Positions 42,462 to 51,083 of a stretch of 64,000 bases of DNA are shown here, in pieces; within the stretch, counting starts at the first letter, position 1; the number at the start of each line of letters is the position of its first letter. Made by a program: the position numbers and the translations under genes. The DNA comes from Sphingobacteriaceae bacterium UBA6709. Its GTDB lineage: Bacteria > Bacteroidota > Bacteroidia > Sphingobacteriales > Sphingobacteriaceae. The stretch covers positions 5,802 to 69,801 of the forward strand of contig DKIV01000031.1 of NCBI GenBank assembly GCA_002454425.1. The letters run 5' to 3'. The notes under the pieces are model-generated. The model did not search any database. It saw only the letters and a list, made by a program, of their open reading frames with translations, and was not told the DNA's origin.

Positions 42462-43802
42462 TTAATGAAGTGTAGGTTTTATATAGAAGTTCATGAGTGC
42501 GGTCTGCATTTTTAAATTATTCTCCGCACTTATCATATTGAAGTTTGCCTGTAACCAGCTGTTTCTAACCAAAAAAAACGTATATGCGTCAATAAGGCCT
42601 TCGTTGTATTTCTCCTCAGAACGCTGGAAAGAAAGTTTCTGATTAATAAAATTCTTTTGCAGCAATTGATATTTGTCAGACGCTGTATGATATTGAACTT
42701 GTATCGTTTGAACACTTTGCATAAGGGAGTTAACAAGATCTTGTTTCTCGAATCCTGTTTGTTGAATATCCATTTTTGCGTTGATCACAGCTGTTTTTAC
42801 CTGAAGTCGGTTAAATACTGGAATCTTTAATGCAAAACTTAGCTGTTGGTTTTTGTTTTCTGACCATTGTCTCGAAAATGAGGGGGTTGGCGTAGGGATG
42901 TTCATATTTCGTGTGTAAAAGCTGGACCAGCTATAGCTAGCGCCTAAGGTGGGATAGTAGGCCGCTTTCGCAATTTTTACGGACTTCCGCATTTGTGCTT
43001 CTTTTACTTCCATCGCTTTGAATGCTGGATTTATAAGCACCAGCTGAAGTGCGTAAGCGTCGCCAAGTTGTTCTGCATTTAGAGTACTTCCGCTGGTATC
43101 ATTATCAATATTCAGGCTGTCGCGATTTATACCCATCGCGTTCAGGAGCCTTATCTTTGAGAGCTGTTCTTCATTGCGGGCGGTTATCCATTGTTCCTGC
43201 AGGGTGCTCAGGTTAGATTTACTGTCGTAAATGTCGCTTTTCGGGCGACTGCCTATAGCTTCTTCTTTTTCCACCCGGTCTACCTGTTCCTGCATTCCGA
43301 TGATCTGCGATTTCAAGAGGCCTGTCCAACTTCTATTATTTATGTAAGCAAAGAATTTTGCAACAATGTCCAGGGAAAGCTGTGTTTTAATGGCTTCCAG
43401 CTCATAAAGGCTATTGTCTTTAGCCAGACGTGCATAAGCTATGGCATATAGTTGTTGCCAGTTTAGGAGTTGTATTTCAGCATTCGCAAAGAATTGATCG
43501 TATTGCACATTCAGGTCGGCCCGTTGGTTGGTCGTGGGAGCAATAGTCGAACCAAAGCTGTAACTATGGTTCATGCCCGTATTTACCGAGGGGAGAAGAG
43601 CCCCTTGTGCAGCTAAAATGTTTTGTTTGTTTTTGCTTACCGATATTTGACCTGCGCGAATCAGGGGATGGTTCCGTTGCGCATAGGAGATGCATTGCTG
43701 TAAACTCCATGAAGGCTGTTGAGCTCCCGCCACAGTTGGCAGGAGGCATTTAAGTAATGCAATTATCAGCAGGCGCAAAGAAGTAAGTTTCATGTTACTC
43801 AT
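42462..43802 (-). CDS. TolC family outer-membrane protein of the ABC exporter
   Basis: 446 aa, or 443 from the ATG at 43793. A signal peptide ends near VAGAQ. SLQQCISYAQRNHPLIRAGQISVSKNKQNILAAQGALLPSVNTGMNHSYSFG is the TolC opening, and YNEGLIDAYTFFLVRNSWLQANFNMISAENNLKMQTALMNFY the second-repeat block. The ATG at 43802 lies 8 bp inside the permease gene's end, so the genes are translationally coupled. It would be the outer-membrane duct of the MacAB-like exporter encoded upstream. Confidence 0.9.
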   Translation of the reverse strand: MSNMKLTSLRLLIIALLKCLLPTVAGAQQPSWSLQQCISYAQRNHPLIRAGQISVSKNKQNILAAQGALLPSVNTGMNHSYSFGSTIAPTTNQRADLNVQYDQFFANAEIQLLNWQQLYAIAYARLAKDNSLYELEAIKTQLSLDIVAKFFAYINNRSWTGLLKSQIIGMQEQVDRVEKEEAIGSRPKSDIYDSKSNLSTLQEQWITARNEEQLSKIRLLNAMGINRDSLNIDNDTSGSTLNAEQLGDAYALQLVLINPAFKAMEVKEAQMRKSVKIAKAAYYPTLGASYSWSSFYTRNMNIPTPTPSFSRQWSENKNQQLSFALKIPVFNRLQVKTAVINAKMDIQQTGFEKQDLVNSLMQSVQTIQVQYHTASDKYQLLQKNFINQKLSFQRSEEKYNEGLIDAYTFFLVRNSWLQANFNMISAENNLKMQTALMNFYIKPTLH

Positions 43803-46227
43803 ATTTCAGGTAGTCAAGAAGATTTGATTCTGCCGTGCGGTAAGCTTTAATACTTACCACAATAAATGTGAGTAGCAGAAGGGAGGCCATGCTTACGAAA
43901 TAGGGGAATACAGGCATTGAAATTCTGTAATAAAAATCCTTTAACCACTCATTCATAAAATAATATGATATCGGAATGCTTATTACTACGCCAAGCGTGG
44001 CAATGATGAGAAATTGTCGTACTAATTCCATGACGATATTCCGGTTGGACGCGCCAAGTGTCTTTCGTATTGCTATACCTTTTAGTTTCTGATCTATTAT
44101 CAGGGAGGCGAGTGCAAAAAGGCCCAATAAAGCTACGCAAAGCACAATGATATTGAGCAGGAAGAAGAATGCTTCCTGTCGTTTATAGACCTCAAAACTT
44201 CTGGCGAATTTTTGATCAATGAAATAATAATTAAACGGATAGCCGGGTTCTGCTACGGTGTTCCAGTATTTTTTTATACGTTGTACGGTGGCTGGTACTT
44301 CGTCGGGACTTACCTTTACAAGGATGTTATCCATGAAATTACGCTTCCAGGGGGTAGCTTTGTAATGGAAGAACGCAATGGGTGGCGTTCTGTTCTGTGC
44401 CGACCATACGGTATAATCGGCGGCGATGCCAATGATCTTGTACTTTTTGTTGTCAAAGCCGGGCTTCACTTCCTTTCCTATCGCCTGCTTGTTTGTCCAA
44501 CCCATTGATCTGGCAAAGGACTCATTCACAACAATCACGTTTACAGAGTCGGAGGCGAGTGCTACCGAGATGTTTCTGCCAGCAAGGATGGGCACTCCCG
44601 AGAAGGAAAGAAAGTTATAATCCATGGAGCCATGATAGCCCGTAATTGATCTGTTTTGATAGTCGATATTTGAGGAACTATGGGTGCGACTGGGGGTACT
44701 CTCTCCATAAGAAACTTCTCTTACTCCCCGGATTTTTATCAACTGACTTTTGAGGAATTCATATTTTTTCCAGTTGATGTTTCTGGAGTCATTTAATGTG
44801 ATTTCCATAATCTGATTGCCTTTAAATCCAAGCTCCCGAGCCATCAGATAGCTAACCTGTTTATAGGTAACCAACCCACATATGATGAAAAATGACGAAA
44901 TAAGGAGCTGAAGTGTCAGAATTCCATTGCGAAGGAGTATGCCGTGCCGGCTCCTTGAGAAGTTTCCTTTCAGTGTGTTTAACTCTTTGAAGTTAGCTAT
45001 ATAGATTGCAGGAATAAGTCCGGAAATGAGAGCTATACTAATCAGTGTTAAAAATGAATAGCTCAGTGCTTTTACGTTGTATAGCGAGAGCTGACTATCC
45101 ATCAGCTTATTAAATGCAGACATGCTTAATTCTACTATTACTAGTGATATGACATAGCTGAACAGGCATAAGATGAGGGCTTCGAGGGTGAACTGTTTGA
45201 TAAGCCCCCAACGTGTGGCGCCCAGTACTTTGCGCACGCCAACTTCTCTGGCTCGTTGTGATGCTTCTGCTGTTTTTAGGTTAATGAAGTTTATTGCCGA
45301 TAGTAAAACCACAAGTGACGATAACCCTAACATGATCATTACCGTTTTGAGGTTCTCTTTAATATAACCTAAAGAACCACGGGCGTATAGATGTGTCTTA
45401 TCCAGCTGTGTTAATTCAAAGGCGTTAGGTCCATATAGTTTAATTGCCTGGCTAACCGGCATGTTCCACCTGTTCTTCGTTTTATAACTGATGCCGAGTA
45501 TAACTTTGTTATATATCTGGCTGGCAATATTAGCGGGTTCGGCGCCCTCTTTAAGTTTTAGCAGGCCCTGAAAGTTATAGTTTCCCCATGATTCATCTCC
45601 GTGCTGCATCCTTCTGCGCATGTCAACAACATCCGGGGCCAGAATTACAAACTGTGGCTTTATGGCCGAGTTGCCCTCCGGAAGAGCATATACCGCTTTT
45701 ACCAGGTATACAGAATCGTCTATATTGAGCTGTTTGCCAATAGCCTTCTCGCTACCGAAGAGTTTTTTACTTACACTTTCCTCGATGGCTATAGAGTGGA
45801 GGTCAGAGAATATGTTGTTATAACTTCCTGCTTTTAATTTAAATGGGAAAAACCGGAAGAAGCTTTCAGAGGCAGACATGGCATTCTTCTCGAAAGTAGA
45901 TCTTCCGTTGCGGGCAGTTAATCGTGAATCTGCCAGACTTCGTAGCAAGAGGTAGTCTTCAACTTCAGGAATCACTTGTTTAGCGTGATGTACAATAGGA
46001 AAGCTCATGTTATTACCCCATTCCTTGTCATTCTCGCTGAATGGCTGAAGAAAGAAGACGTTTCGTTTTTTGGGGTTCCATGATTCCCATGACTCCGCAT
46101 CTTGCCAGTACAGCACACAGAGTATAAATCCACTGAGCCCGAGGCATAATCCCAGGATGTTTACCAGGGTAGATAGCCAGTTTCTTTTGTATTGGCGAAA
46201 AGCGATTTTTATCCAGTTTTTTAGCAT
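43795..46227 (-). CDS. MacB-like ABC transporter permease (FtsX fold)
   Basis: 810 aa. It begins MLKNWIKIAFRQYKRNWLSTLVNILGLCLGLSGFILCVLYW, with an N-terminal membrane helix and MacB periplasmic core. Two FtsX-type three-helix blocks follow: around residues 290-400 (LKTVMIMLGLSSLVVLLSAINFINLKTAEASQRAREVGVRKVLGATR) and near the C-terminus (LFALASLIIDQKLKGIAIRKTLGASNRNIV). The RAREVGVRKVLGA motif is the coupling region contacting the ATPase. It lies 11 bp after the ATPase gene. It exports from periplasm, lipid or peptide; substrate unknown. Confidence 0.9.
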   Translation of the reverse strand: MLKNWIKIAFRQYKRNWLSTLVNILGLCLGLSGFILCVLYWQDAESWESWNPKKRNVFFLQPFSENDKEWGNNMSFPIVHHAKQVIPEVEDYLLLRSLADSRLTARNGRSTFEKNAMSASESFFRFFPFKLKAGSYNNIFSDLHSIAIEESVSKKLFGSEKAIGKQLNIDDSVYLVKAVYALPEGNSAIKPQFVILAPDVVDMRRRMQHGDESWGNYNFQGLLKLKEGAEPANIASQIYNKVILGISYKTKNRWNMPVSQAIKLYGPNAFELTQLDKTHLYARGSLGYIKENLKTVMIMLGLSSLVVLLSAINFINLKTAEASQRAREVGVRKVLGATRWGLIKQFTLEALILCLFSYVISLVIVELSMSAFNKLMDSQLSLYNVKALSYSFLTLISIALISGLIPAIYIANFKELNTLKGNFSRSRHGILLRNGILTLQLLISSFFIICGLVTYKQVSYLMARELGFKGNQIMEITLNDSRNINWKKYEFLKSQLIKIRGVREVSYGESTPSRTHSSSNIDYQNRSITGYHGSMDYNFLSFSGVPILAGRNISVALASDSVNVIVVNESFARSMGWTNKQAIGKEVKPGFDNKKYKIIGIAADYTVWSAQNRTPPIAFFHYKATPWKRNFMDNILVKVSPDEVPATVQRIKKYWNTVAEPGYPFNYYFIDQKFARSFEVYKRQEAFFFLLNIIVLCVALLGLFALASLIIDQKLKGIAIRKTLGASNRNIVMELVRQFLIIATLGVVISIPISYYFMNEWLKDFYYRISMPVFPYFVSMASLLLLTFIVVSIKAYRTAESNLLDYLKYE

Positions 46228-46238
46228 GACTGTAAAAA

Positions 46239-46958
46239 TTAGAAGTCAGAGGAGAAGGTTTTTATGAATAGATCACGACGTTGGTCATCGGCAGATACCT
46301 GACTGATTGCACCATCTTTCATGTAAACGATGCGAGATGCAAAACGGGCATCATAGGAGGAGTGCGTGACCATGACAATGGTGGTGCCACTTCGGTGCAG
46401 TTCGGCAAGCAGGTTCATCACGTCGTTGCCATTACTGCTATCGAGATTTCCCGTTGGTTCATCCGCGAGCACTAGTTTGGGTTTGTTTACAAGAGCTCGT
46501 GCTACGGCTACACGCTGCTGCTGCCCTCCGGAAAGTTGTTGGGGAAAGTGCTTGGCGCGGTGACTCAGGCTCATGTTTTCCATAATAGATTTTACACGCA
46601 ATGACCGTTCTTTGGATGGTATGCCGTTGTATATAAGCGGGAGCTCGATGTTGTCGTAAACGTTGAGCTCGTCAATGAGGTTGAAATTTTGAAAGATAAA
46701 GCCTATGTTATCCTTGCGTATCGAGTTCCGCCGGCTTTGTTTTATAGCGAAGACATCCTGCCCTTCAAAGAAATAATTTCCGGAGCTGGGAGTATCCAGG
46801 ATGCCAAGAATATTTAGGAGTGTTGATTTTCCGCATCCTGAAGGCCCCATGATAGCGACAAAGTCGCCTTCCCAGATATTTATATTTATGTCATTCAGCG
46901 CATGGGTTTGTACTTCTTCTGTGCTATAGATCTTGCTAAGATTTTTAATATGTATCAT
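46239..46958 (-). CDS. ABC transporter ATPase (MacB/LolD type)
   Basis: 239 aa. Walker A GPSGCGKST, Q-loop FQNFN, signature LSGGQQQRVAVARAL, Walker B LVLADEPT and the switch His in VTHS are all present and in order. The GCGKSTLLNILGILDTPSSG and FIFQNFNLIDELNV blocks are typical of the LolD/MacB branch. It powers the permease whose gene follows. Confidence 0.94.
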   Translation of the reverse strand: MIHIKNLSKIYSTEEVQTHALNDININIWEGDFVAIMGPSGCGKSTLLNILGILDTPSSGNYFFEGQDVFAIKQSRRNSIRKDNIGFIFQNFNLIDELNVYDNIELPLIYNGIPSKERSLRVKSIMENMSLSHRAKHFPQQLSGGQQQRVAVARALVNKPKLVLADEPTGNLDSSNGNDVMNLLAELHRSGTTIVMVTHSSYDARFASRIVYMKDGAISQVSADDQRRDLFIKTFSSDF

Positions 46959-46984
46959 GATTTAAGATTAAGCGGTGATTTTTA

Positions 46985-48241
46985 TTAGCGTGTAGCTGTC
47001 GTTTGTTTTATATTGAGTTGTTTGAATTTTTTGAAGTCAGCGTAGTCTGAAACTATTACTTCCTCTCCAGGTTTAAGACCTTTAGAAATCTCGTAATAGC
47101 TTAAGTTCTCGCGTTCTATAGTTATTGAGCGACGGATCGCCTTGTTGCCGTTCAATACGAATATCCATTGTCCATTGGTTTCTTTGAAGAAATTACCCTT
47201 GTCAATAAGCAAGGTTCTGCGACTTGCGGAAAGATAAAGCCTGAGGGCGAAGCTCATGCCGATTTTTATGTCGCCGGGAAGTGCCTGCTTAAATAGAAGT
47301 TCAATTTCAAACTGTCCGCCATTTATTTCCGGAAGAATCTTACTCACAAAAACCTTGTAGGTTTTTTCGTTTGCTTCCAGTAAACCTTCAATTCCTGTTT
47401 TTAATTTGTTATTGTAAAATTCGTCAACCTTAGCTACCAGCTTGTATCCGTCCATGAGATCAATTTTTCCGATGTTTTGGCCACTATTCAGACTTTGCCC
47501 TAATGATATATTGAAGGATGAAAGTCGCCCGTCAGCGGGTGCCCGGATAAGAAAGTTATTTCGATTAGCGGACAGCGTATTCATACTTTCCTGCATTCTA
47601 ACTATCGACGCTATTAACTCTTTTATCTGTCCTTTAGTTGCTTGCTGCTCGCGGTAGTAGTTTGCTTTTGAGAGCTTGAGCCTTTTTTGGTAATAGTTCC
47701 ATTTCTCAAGGCTTATTTCGTAATCCGCTTTTTTGCCGATCTCAGCCTCATAGAGGCGTTTTTGCAGATTATATTGTTGCGCAACAATATCGTACTCGTT
47801 TTGCTCCTGAAGAATTTCCTTTTCCCTGTCAGCATTTTGATTACGGAGGTTTATGAGATCTGATTGCATTTGATTGATCTGCTGCATGATGCTGTTTTCC
47901 TGATTCATGTAATTGAAGGATGTATTCGGGTTCGATATCAGAGCTAAGGAGTCACCCTTGCGAATCATCTGTCCGTCCTCGGCATAAATTTCTTTTACCG
48001 CACCTCCTTCAACAACATTCACCAGGGAGGAGTGTAACGATTGGGCTTGAGCCGTAACAATTAAGAGATCTTCGAACTTACCGCTAAATACTTTGCTGAT
48101 AGTAAGATCGCTTGATTTAACATTTAGTTCACTTGCCGACCGCTTAATAAAGAGATACACGCTTGTCAGTGCCACAATCGTCAGTGCCGTAGGTATTAAT
48201 ATCTTGAGTTTTTTGGGTCGTCGTTGAACCGGAATATCCAT
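46985..48241 (-). CDS. HlyD/MacA-like periplasmic adaptor of the exporter
   Basis: 418 aa from ATG 48241 (MDIPVQRRPKKLKILIPTALTIVALTSVYLF); a longer frame from 48280 adds 13 residues and would cover the sigma-54 promoter, so it is rejected. One N-terminal membrane helix, a half-lipoyl (GGAVKEIYAEDGQMIRKGDSLALIS), a long coiled coil (about 95-215) and the second half (LIRAPADGRLSSFNISLGQSLNSG) follow. It is the first gene of the four-gene operon adaptor, ATPase, permease, TolC. Confidence 0.9.
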   Translation of the reverse strand: MDIPVQRRPKKLKILIPTALTIVALTSVYLFIKRSASELNVKSSDLTISKVFSGKFEDLLIVTAQAQSLHSSLVNVVEGGAVKEIYAEDGQMIRKGDSLALISNPNTSFNYMNQENSIMQQINQMQSDLINLRNQNADREKEILQEQNEYDIVAQQYNLQKRLYEAEIGKKADYEISLEKWNYYQKRLKLSKANYYREQQATKGQIKELIASIVRMQESMNTLSANRNNFLIRAPADGRLSSFNISLGQSLNSGQNIGKIDLMDGYKLVAKVDEFYNNKLKTGIEGLLEANEKTYKVFVSKILPEINGGQFEIELLFKQALPGDIKIGMSFALRLYLSASRRTLLIDKGNFFKETNGQWIFVLNGNKAIRRSITIERENLSYYEISKGLKPGEEVIVSDYADFKKFKQLNIKQTTATR

Positions 48242-48263
48242 AAACTTAAATTTCAACAAATGC

Positions 48264-48279
48264 ATCAAGGCAGGTGCCA
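48264..48279 (-). promoter_or_regulatory. Sigma-54 (-24/-12) promoter of the exporter operon
   Basis: On the minus strand, TGGCAC (48279-48274), five bases, then TTGAT (48268-48264) fit the -24/-12 consensus TGGCAC-N5-TTGC, with A for the last C. The transcription start would fall about 12 bp before the adaptor ATG. The neighbouring divergent gene is an NtrC-type activator. Confidence 0.6.
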
Positions 48280-48341
48280 TTGAAATATTATTAGATTATT
48301 TATCTGGTAATCAGTGCGTTGGGTTTGGGTTTGACTTGAAT

Positions 48342-48361
48342 AGTGTCCGGAAATGAACACT
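48342..48361. promoter_or_regulatory. Activator-binding dyad, site 1
   Basis: AGTGTCC-N6-GAACACT, an imperfect inverted repeat (6 of 7 per arm). It shares the form TGTYC-N6-GAACA with site 2, and the two centres are 21 bp apart, two helical turns. It lies roughly 90-110 bp upstream of the predicted start of the exporter message. Confidence 0.6.
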
Positions 48362-48363
48362 GA

Positions 48364-48381
48364 CTGTTCTTATGCGAACAG
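48364..48381. promoter_or_regulatory. Activator-binding dyad, site 2
   Basis: CTGTTC-N6-GAACAG, a perfect inverted repeat. It lies 32 bp before the NtrC-type gene start at 48414, so it might also autoregulate that gene. Confidence 0.6.
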
Positions 48382-48413
48382 AAGCATGTAACTTAGTGTA
48401 TGAATATTTTAGT

Positions 48414-49754
48414 ATGAATAAGCGTGACGCACATATTCTTATTGTAGATGATGATGAAGCTATTCTTTTTTCTGCCCGTATATGGTTGAAGAAGTTTTTT
48501 AGCAAGGTATCAGTATTAAAAAAATCTAAAGACTTGCTGAGAGTATTCGCCGAAGATCAGTTCGATGTGATCCTGTTGGACATGAATTTCCGTAAGGGTT
48601 ATGAAGATGGAAGAGAAGGGCTTTACTGGATGAAAGAGATAAAAGAACTGGATGACAGTATCCCGATTATTCTGATGACAGCCTATGGAGAGGTGTCGCT
48701 TGCTGTGGAAGCCTTGCGTGAGGGGGCGACAGATTTTATTCTGAAACCTTGGGATAATGACAAGTTGTACGCGTCGGTGAACATGGCTGTCGATATGGCC
48801 AGAAAAAATAGAAAGCTTAGACAGTGGGAGCAGGTAGCCCATGCAGGGCCGCATTATCTGCTACAGACCGCTTCGCCGAAGATGGAGGAGGTAATGCGGC
48901 AACTTCAGCAGGTGGCTCCTACAGATGCCAACGTGCTGTTGCTAGGTGAAAATGGTACGGGGAAGTATGTGATGGCGGAATACTTGCATGAGCGCTCGCA
49001 GAGAAGGAATGAACCTTTGGTGCATATAGATCTGGGGAGCTTAAGTGAGAGCCTTTTCGAAAGCGAGCTCTTCGGATATAAGAAAGGTGCATTTACGGAT
49101 GCCAGCGAGGATAGGCCGGGAAAGATTGAGTCAGCGCAGAATGGAACCATTTTTTTGGATGAGGTAAGTAATTTGTCCCTGGCCTTACAGGCAAAATTGT
49201 TAACCCTGATTCAAAACAGAGTGCTCTGCCGATTAGGAGAAAACAGACAACGTCCGGTGGATGTGCGTTTTATTTTTGCAACTAATGAGAATCTGCTGCG
49301 CGCTGTTAACGAAGGTCGTTTCAGACGCGACCTGTATTATCGGCTAAATACAGTTGAGATTCAACTGCCCGCGCTTCGGGATAGGCGGGAAGATATCCTC
49401 GAGCTAGGCGAGTATTTTTTGCGGAAGTACGCCTCTAAATATCGTAAACAGGGGCTTGCCATCGCTAAGCAGCAAGAGCTGGCGCTGATGTCTTATTCCT
49501 GGCCCGGTAATATACGGGAGCTAGAACATTGTATGGAACGCAGCGTAATTCTCTCAGAAAATACATTGAACGTTATGATTTCGCAGCCAGCAGTTATGGA
49601 TATTGATAAGGAGAATCTTAACATTGAGGATATGGAGCATTTTCTGATAAAGAAGGCTCTCCTTAAGCACCGCGGTAACATTTCGCAGGCCGCGGATGAT
49701 CTTGGATTATCACGTGCCGCCTTGTACAGGCGAATGGAGAAGTTTGGATTATAG
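48414..49754 (+). CDS. Sigma-54-dependent response regulator (NtrC family)
   Basis: 446 aa from ATG 48414; the longer frame adds 14 residues before the receiver and would overlap site 2. Receiver domain 1-120 with phospho-acceptor D56 (LLDMNF) and K111. AAA+ domain about 150-380: Walker A GENGTGK (178-184), the sigma-54 contact loop as GAFTDA (225-230) and Walker B TIFLDE (245-250). The loop departs from GAFTGA at the fifth residue, a change I recall as frequent in Bacteroidota. The C-terminal Fis-type helix-turn-helix is RGNISQAADDLGLSRAALYRRMEKFGL. It works with the kinase 6 bp downstream and very probably activates the divergent exporter operon. Confidence 0.92.
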   Translation: MNKRDAHILIVDDDEAILFSARIWLKKFFSKVSVLKKSKDLLRVFAEDQFDVILLDMNFRKGYEDGREGLYWMKEIKELDDSIPIILMTAYGEVSLAVEALREGATDFILKPWDNDKLYASVNMAVDMARKNRKLRQWEQVAHAGPHYLLQTASPKMEEVMRQLQQVAPTDANVLLLGENGTGKYVMAEYLHERSQRRNEPLVHIDLGSLSESLFESELFGYKKGAFTDASEDRPGKIESAQNGTIFLDEVSNLSLALQAKLLTLIQNRVLCRLGENRQRPVDVRFIFATNENLLRAVNEGRFRRDLYYRLNTVEIQLPALRDRREDILELGEYFLRKYASKYRKQGLAIAKQQELALMSYSWPGNIRELEHCMERSVILSENTLNVMISQPAVMDIDKENLNIEDMEHFLIKKALLKHRGNISQAADDLGLSRAALYRRMEKFGL

Positions 49755-49760
49755 TTCAAC

Positions 49761-51080
49761 ATGATTAATATACATTCATTGAAGCAGATACTTTACATGC
49801 TGGCGTGTTTAGCTTGCTTGTTGTTAGCATATCATTTTGGGTTGAGCCATTTTTGGATCTCAGCTTCATGTGCTGTGCTCATGGCCCTTGCTTTTTTGGG
49901 CATGGCAGTTCGCGCGTCCAACGCTGTTTCTCTGCAGGCCGAACGTATGATTCTGGCAATAAAACAGAAGGATTTCAGCAGTGTTCCTGCTGATAGAAGT
50001 AATTCGCTGTTAAATGCAATTAAAGGCTTGTTTGAACAGTCGCGCGATGAGCAATCGCGATATTCGTCACAGGAGCTGGTGTTTAGTGGGGTGCTTAATG
50101 AGCTGGAAACGGGAATTGCTATTTTGGAGAGGAGACAAGGAGCCTGGTGGGTGTTTTTTATTAATCCTGAGATCTTAACAGTGCTAAAGGTTCCCCACTT
50201 AAATCGCTGGGAAGATTACCGGACAAAAGTTCCTGATTTTTATAATATTATAGAACAGTCTGATTTTCAGAATTCGCAGAATTTTTGGGACGTAAGTATT
50301 CAGGGCGAGGCCCGGCGATCTTACTCCATACGCACCAGAAGGGTGGAACAAGGAGATGTTGGCTTTTTTATTATTACCATGGAATCGGTGCAGCGTATCG
50401 TTGAGCAGAAAGAGAAGATGGCCTGGAATAGTTTGATGAAAGTGATCTCTCATGAACTGCTTAATACCCTAACACCAGTAAATAGCCTCATTCAAAATCT
50501 GCATTATCTTGCACAGCAAGACTTGATAGACGATGAGGGGCGCGCTGAAATTCGCGATAGCTTACGTATCGTCAGCTCCAAATCGGAGCAGTTGTTGTCG
50601 TTCATTAATGATTACCGGCGAGTAGCCGAACTGCCGAAGCCTCAACTGCAGTTCTGTTCCTTAAATGTGGCCGTGCATGAGGTGTTGAAATTATTACGTG
50701 TACAACTGGAGGTGGAGCATATAAAGATAAAAGTAGATGAAGAGCCATTAATGGCTCTTATGGACATACGTATGGTGCAGCAGGCGCTGGTTAATCTCTT
50801 GCTAAACGCTATTTATGCTTTATCTGAAGTGCATGATAAGCAGATCTTCATAAGGGTGTTTAAGATTTCAAGGCGTATTGTGCTGAGCGTTACTGATAAT
50901 GGCCCGGGAGTGCCCAGAGAAATTGAACATAAAATATTTCTGCCGTTTTTTACAACACGTCAGCAGGGTTCAGGTATCGGACTTACCCTCGCAAAGCACA
51001 TTATGGAAGCACATAATGGATATCTGCATTTTGAGTCAGCCTCTCCCGGTAGCACTTTCGAACTTTGGTTTACTTTATAG
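49761..51080 (+). CDS. Sensor histidine kinase
   Basis: 439 aa. Two N-terminal membrane helices (about 9-25 and 30-48) are separated by only a few residues, so there is no periplasmic sensor domain. A PAS-like region (about 90-215) follows. The H-box is MKVISHELLNTLTPVNSLIQN with H231. The ATPase domain has QQALVNLLLNAIYAL (N-box), VTDNGPGVP (G1) and GSGIGLTLAKHIMEAHNG (G2). It probably senses an internal or membrane signal and phosphorylates the NtrC-type regulator encoded 6 bp upstream. Confidence 0.93.
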   Translation: MINIHSLKQILYMLACLACLLLAYHFGLSHFWISASCAVLMALAFLGMAVRASNAVSLQAERMILAIKQKDFSSVPADRSNSLLNAIKGLFEQSRDEQSRYSSQELVFSGVLNELETGIAILERRQGAWWVFFINPEILTVLKVPHLNRWEDYRTKVPDFYNIIEQSDFQNSQNFWDVSIQGEARRSYSIRTRRVEQGDVGFFIITMESVQRIVEQKEKMAWNSLMKVISHELLNTLTPVNSLIQNLHYLAQQDLIDDEGRAEIRDSLRIVSSKSEQLLSFINDYRRVAELPKPQLQFCSLNVAVHEVLKLLRVQLEVEHIKIKVDEEPLMALMDIRMVQQALVNLLLNAIYALSEVHDKQIFIRVFKISRRIVLSVTDNGPGVPREIEHKIFLPFFTTRQQGSGIGLTLAKHIMEAHNGYLHFESASPGSTFELWFTL

Positions 51081-51083
51081 CGC

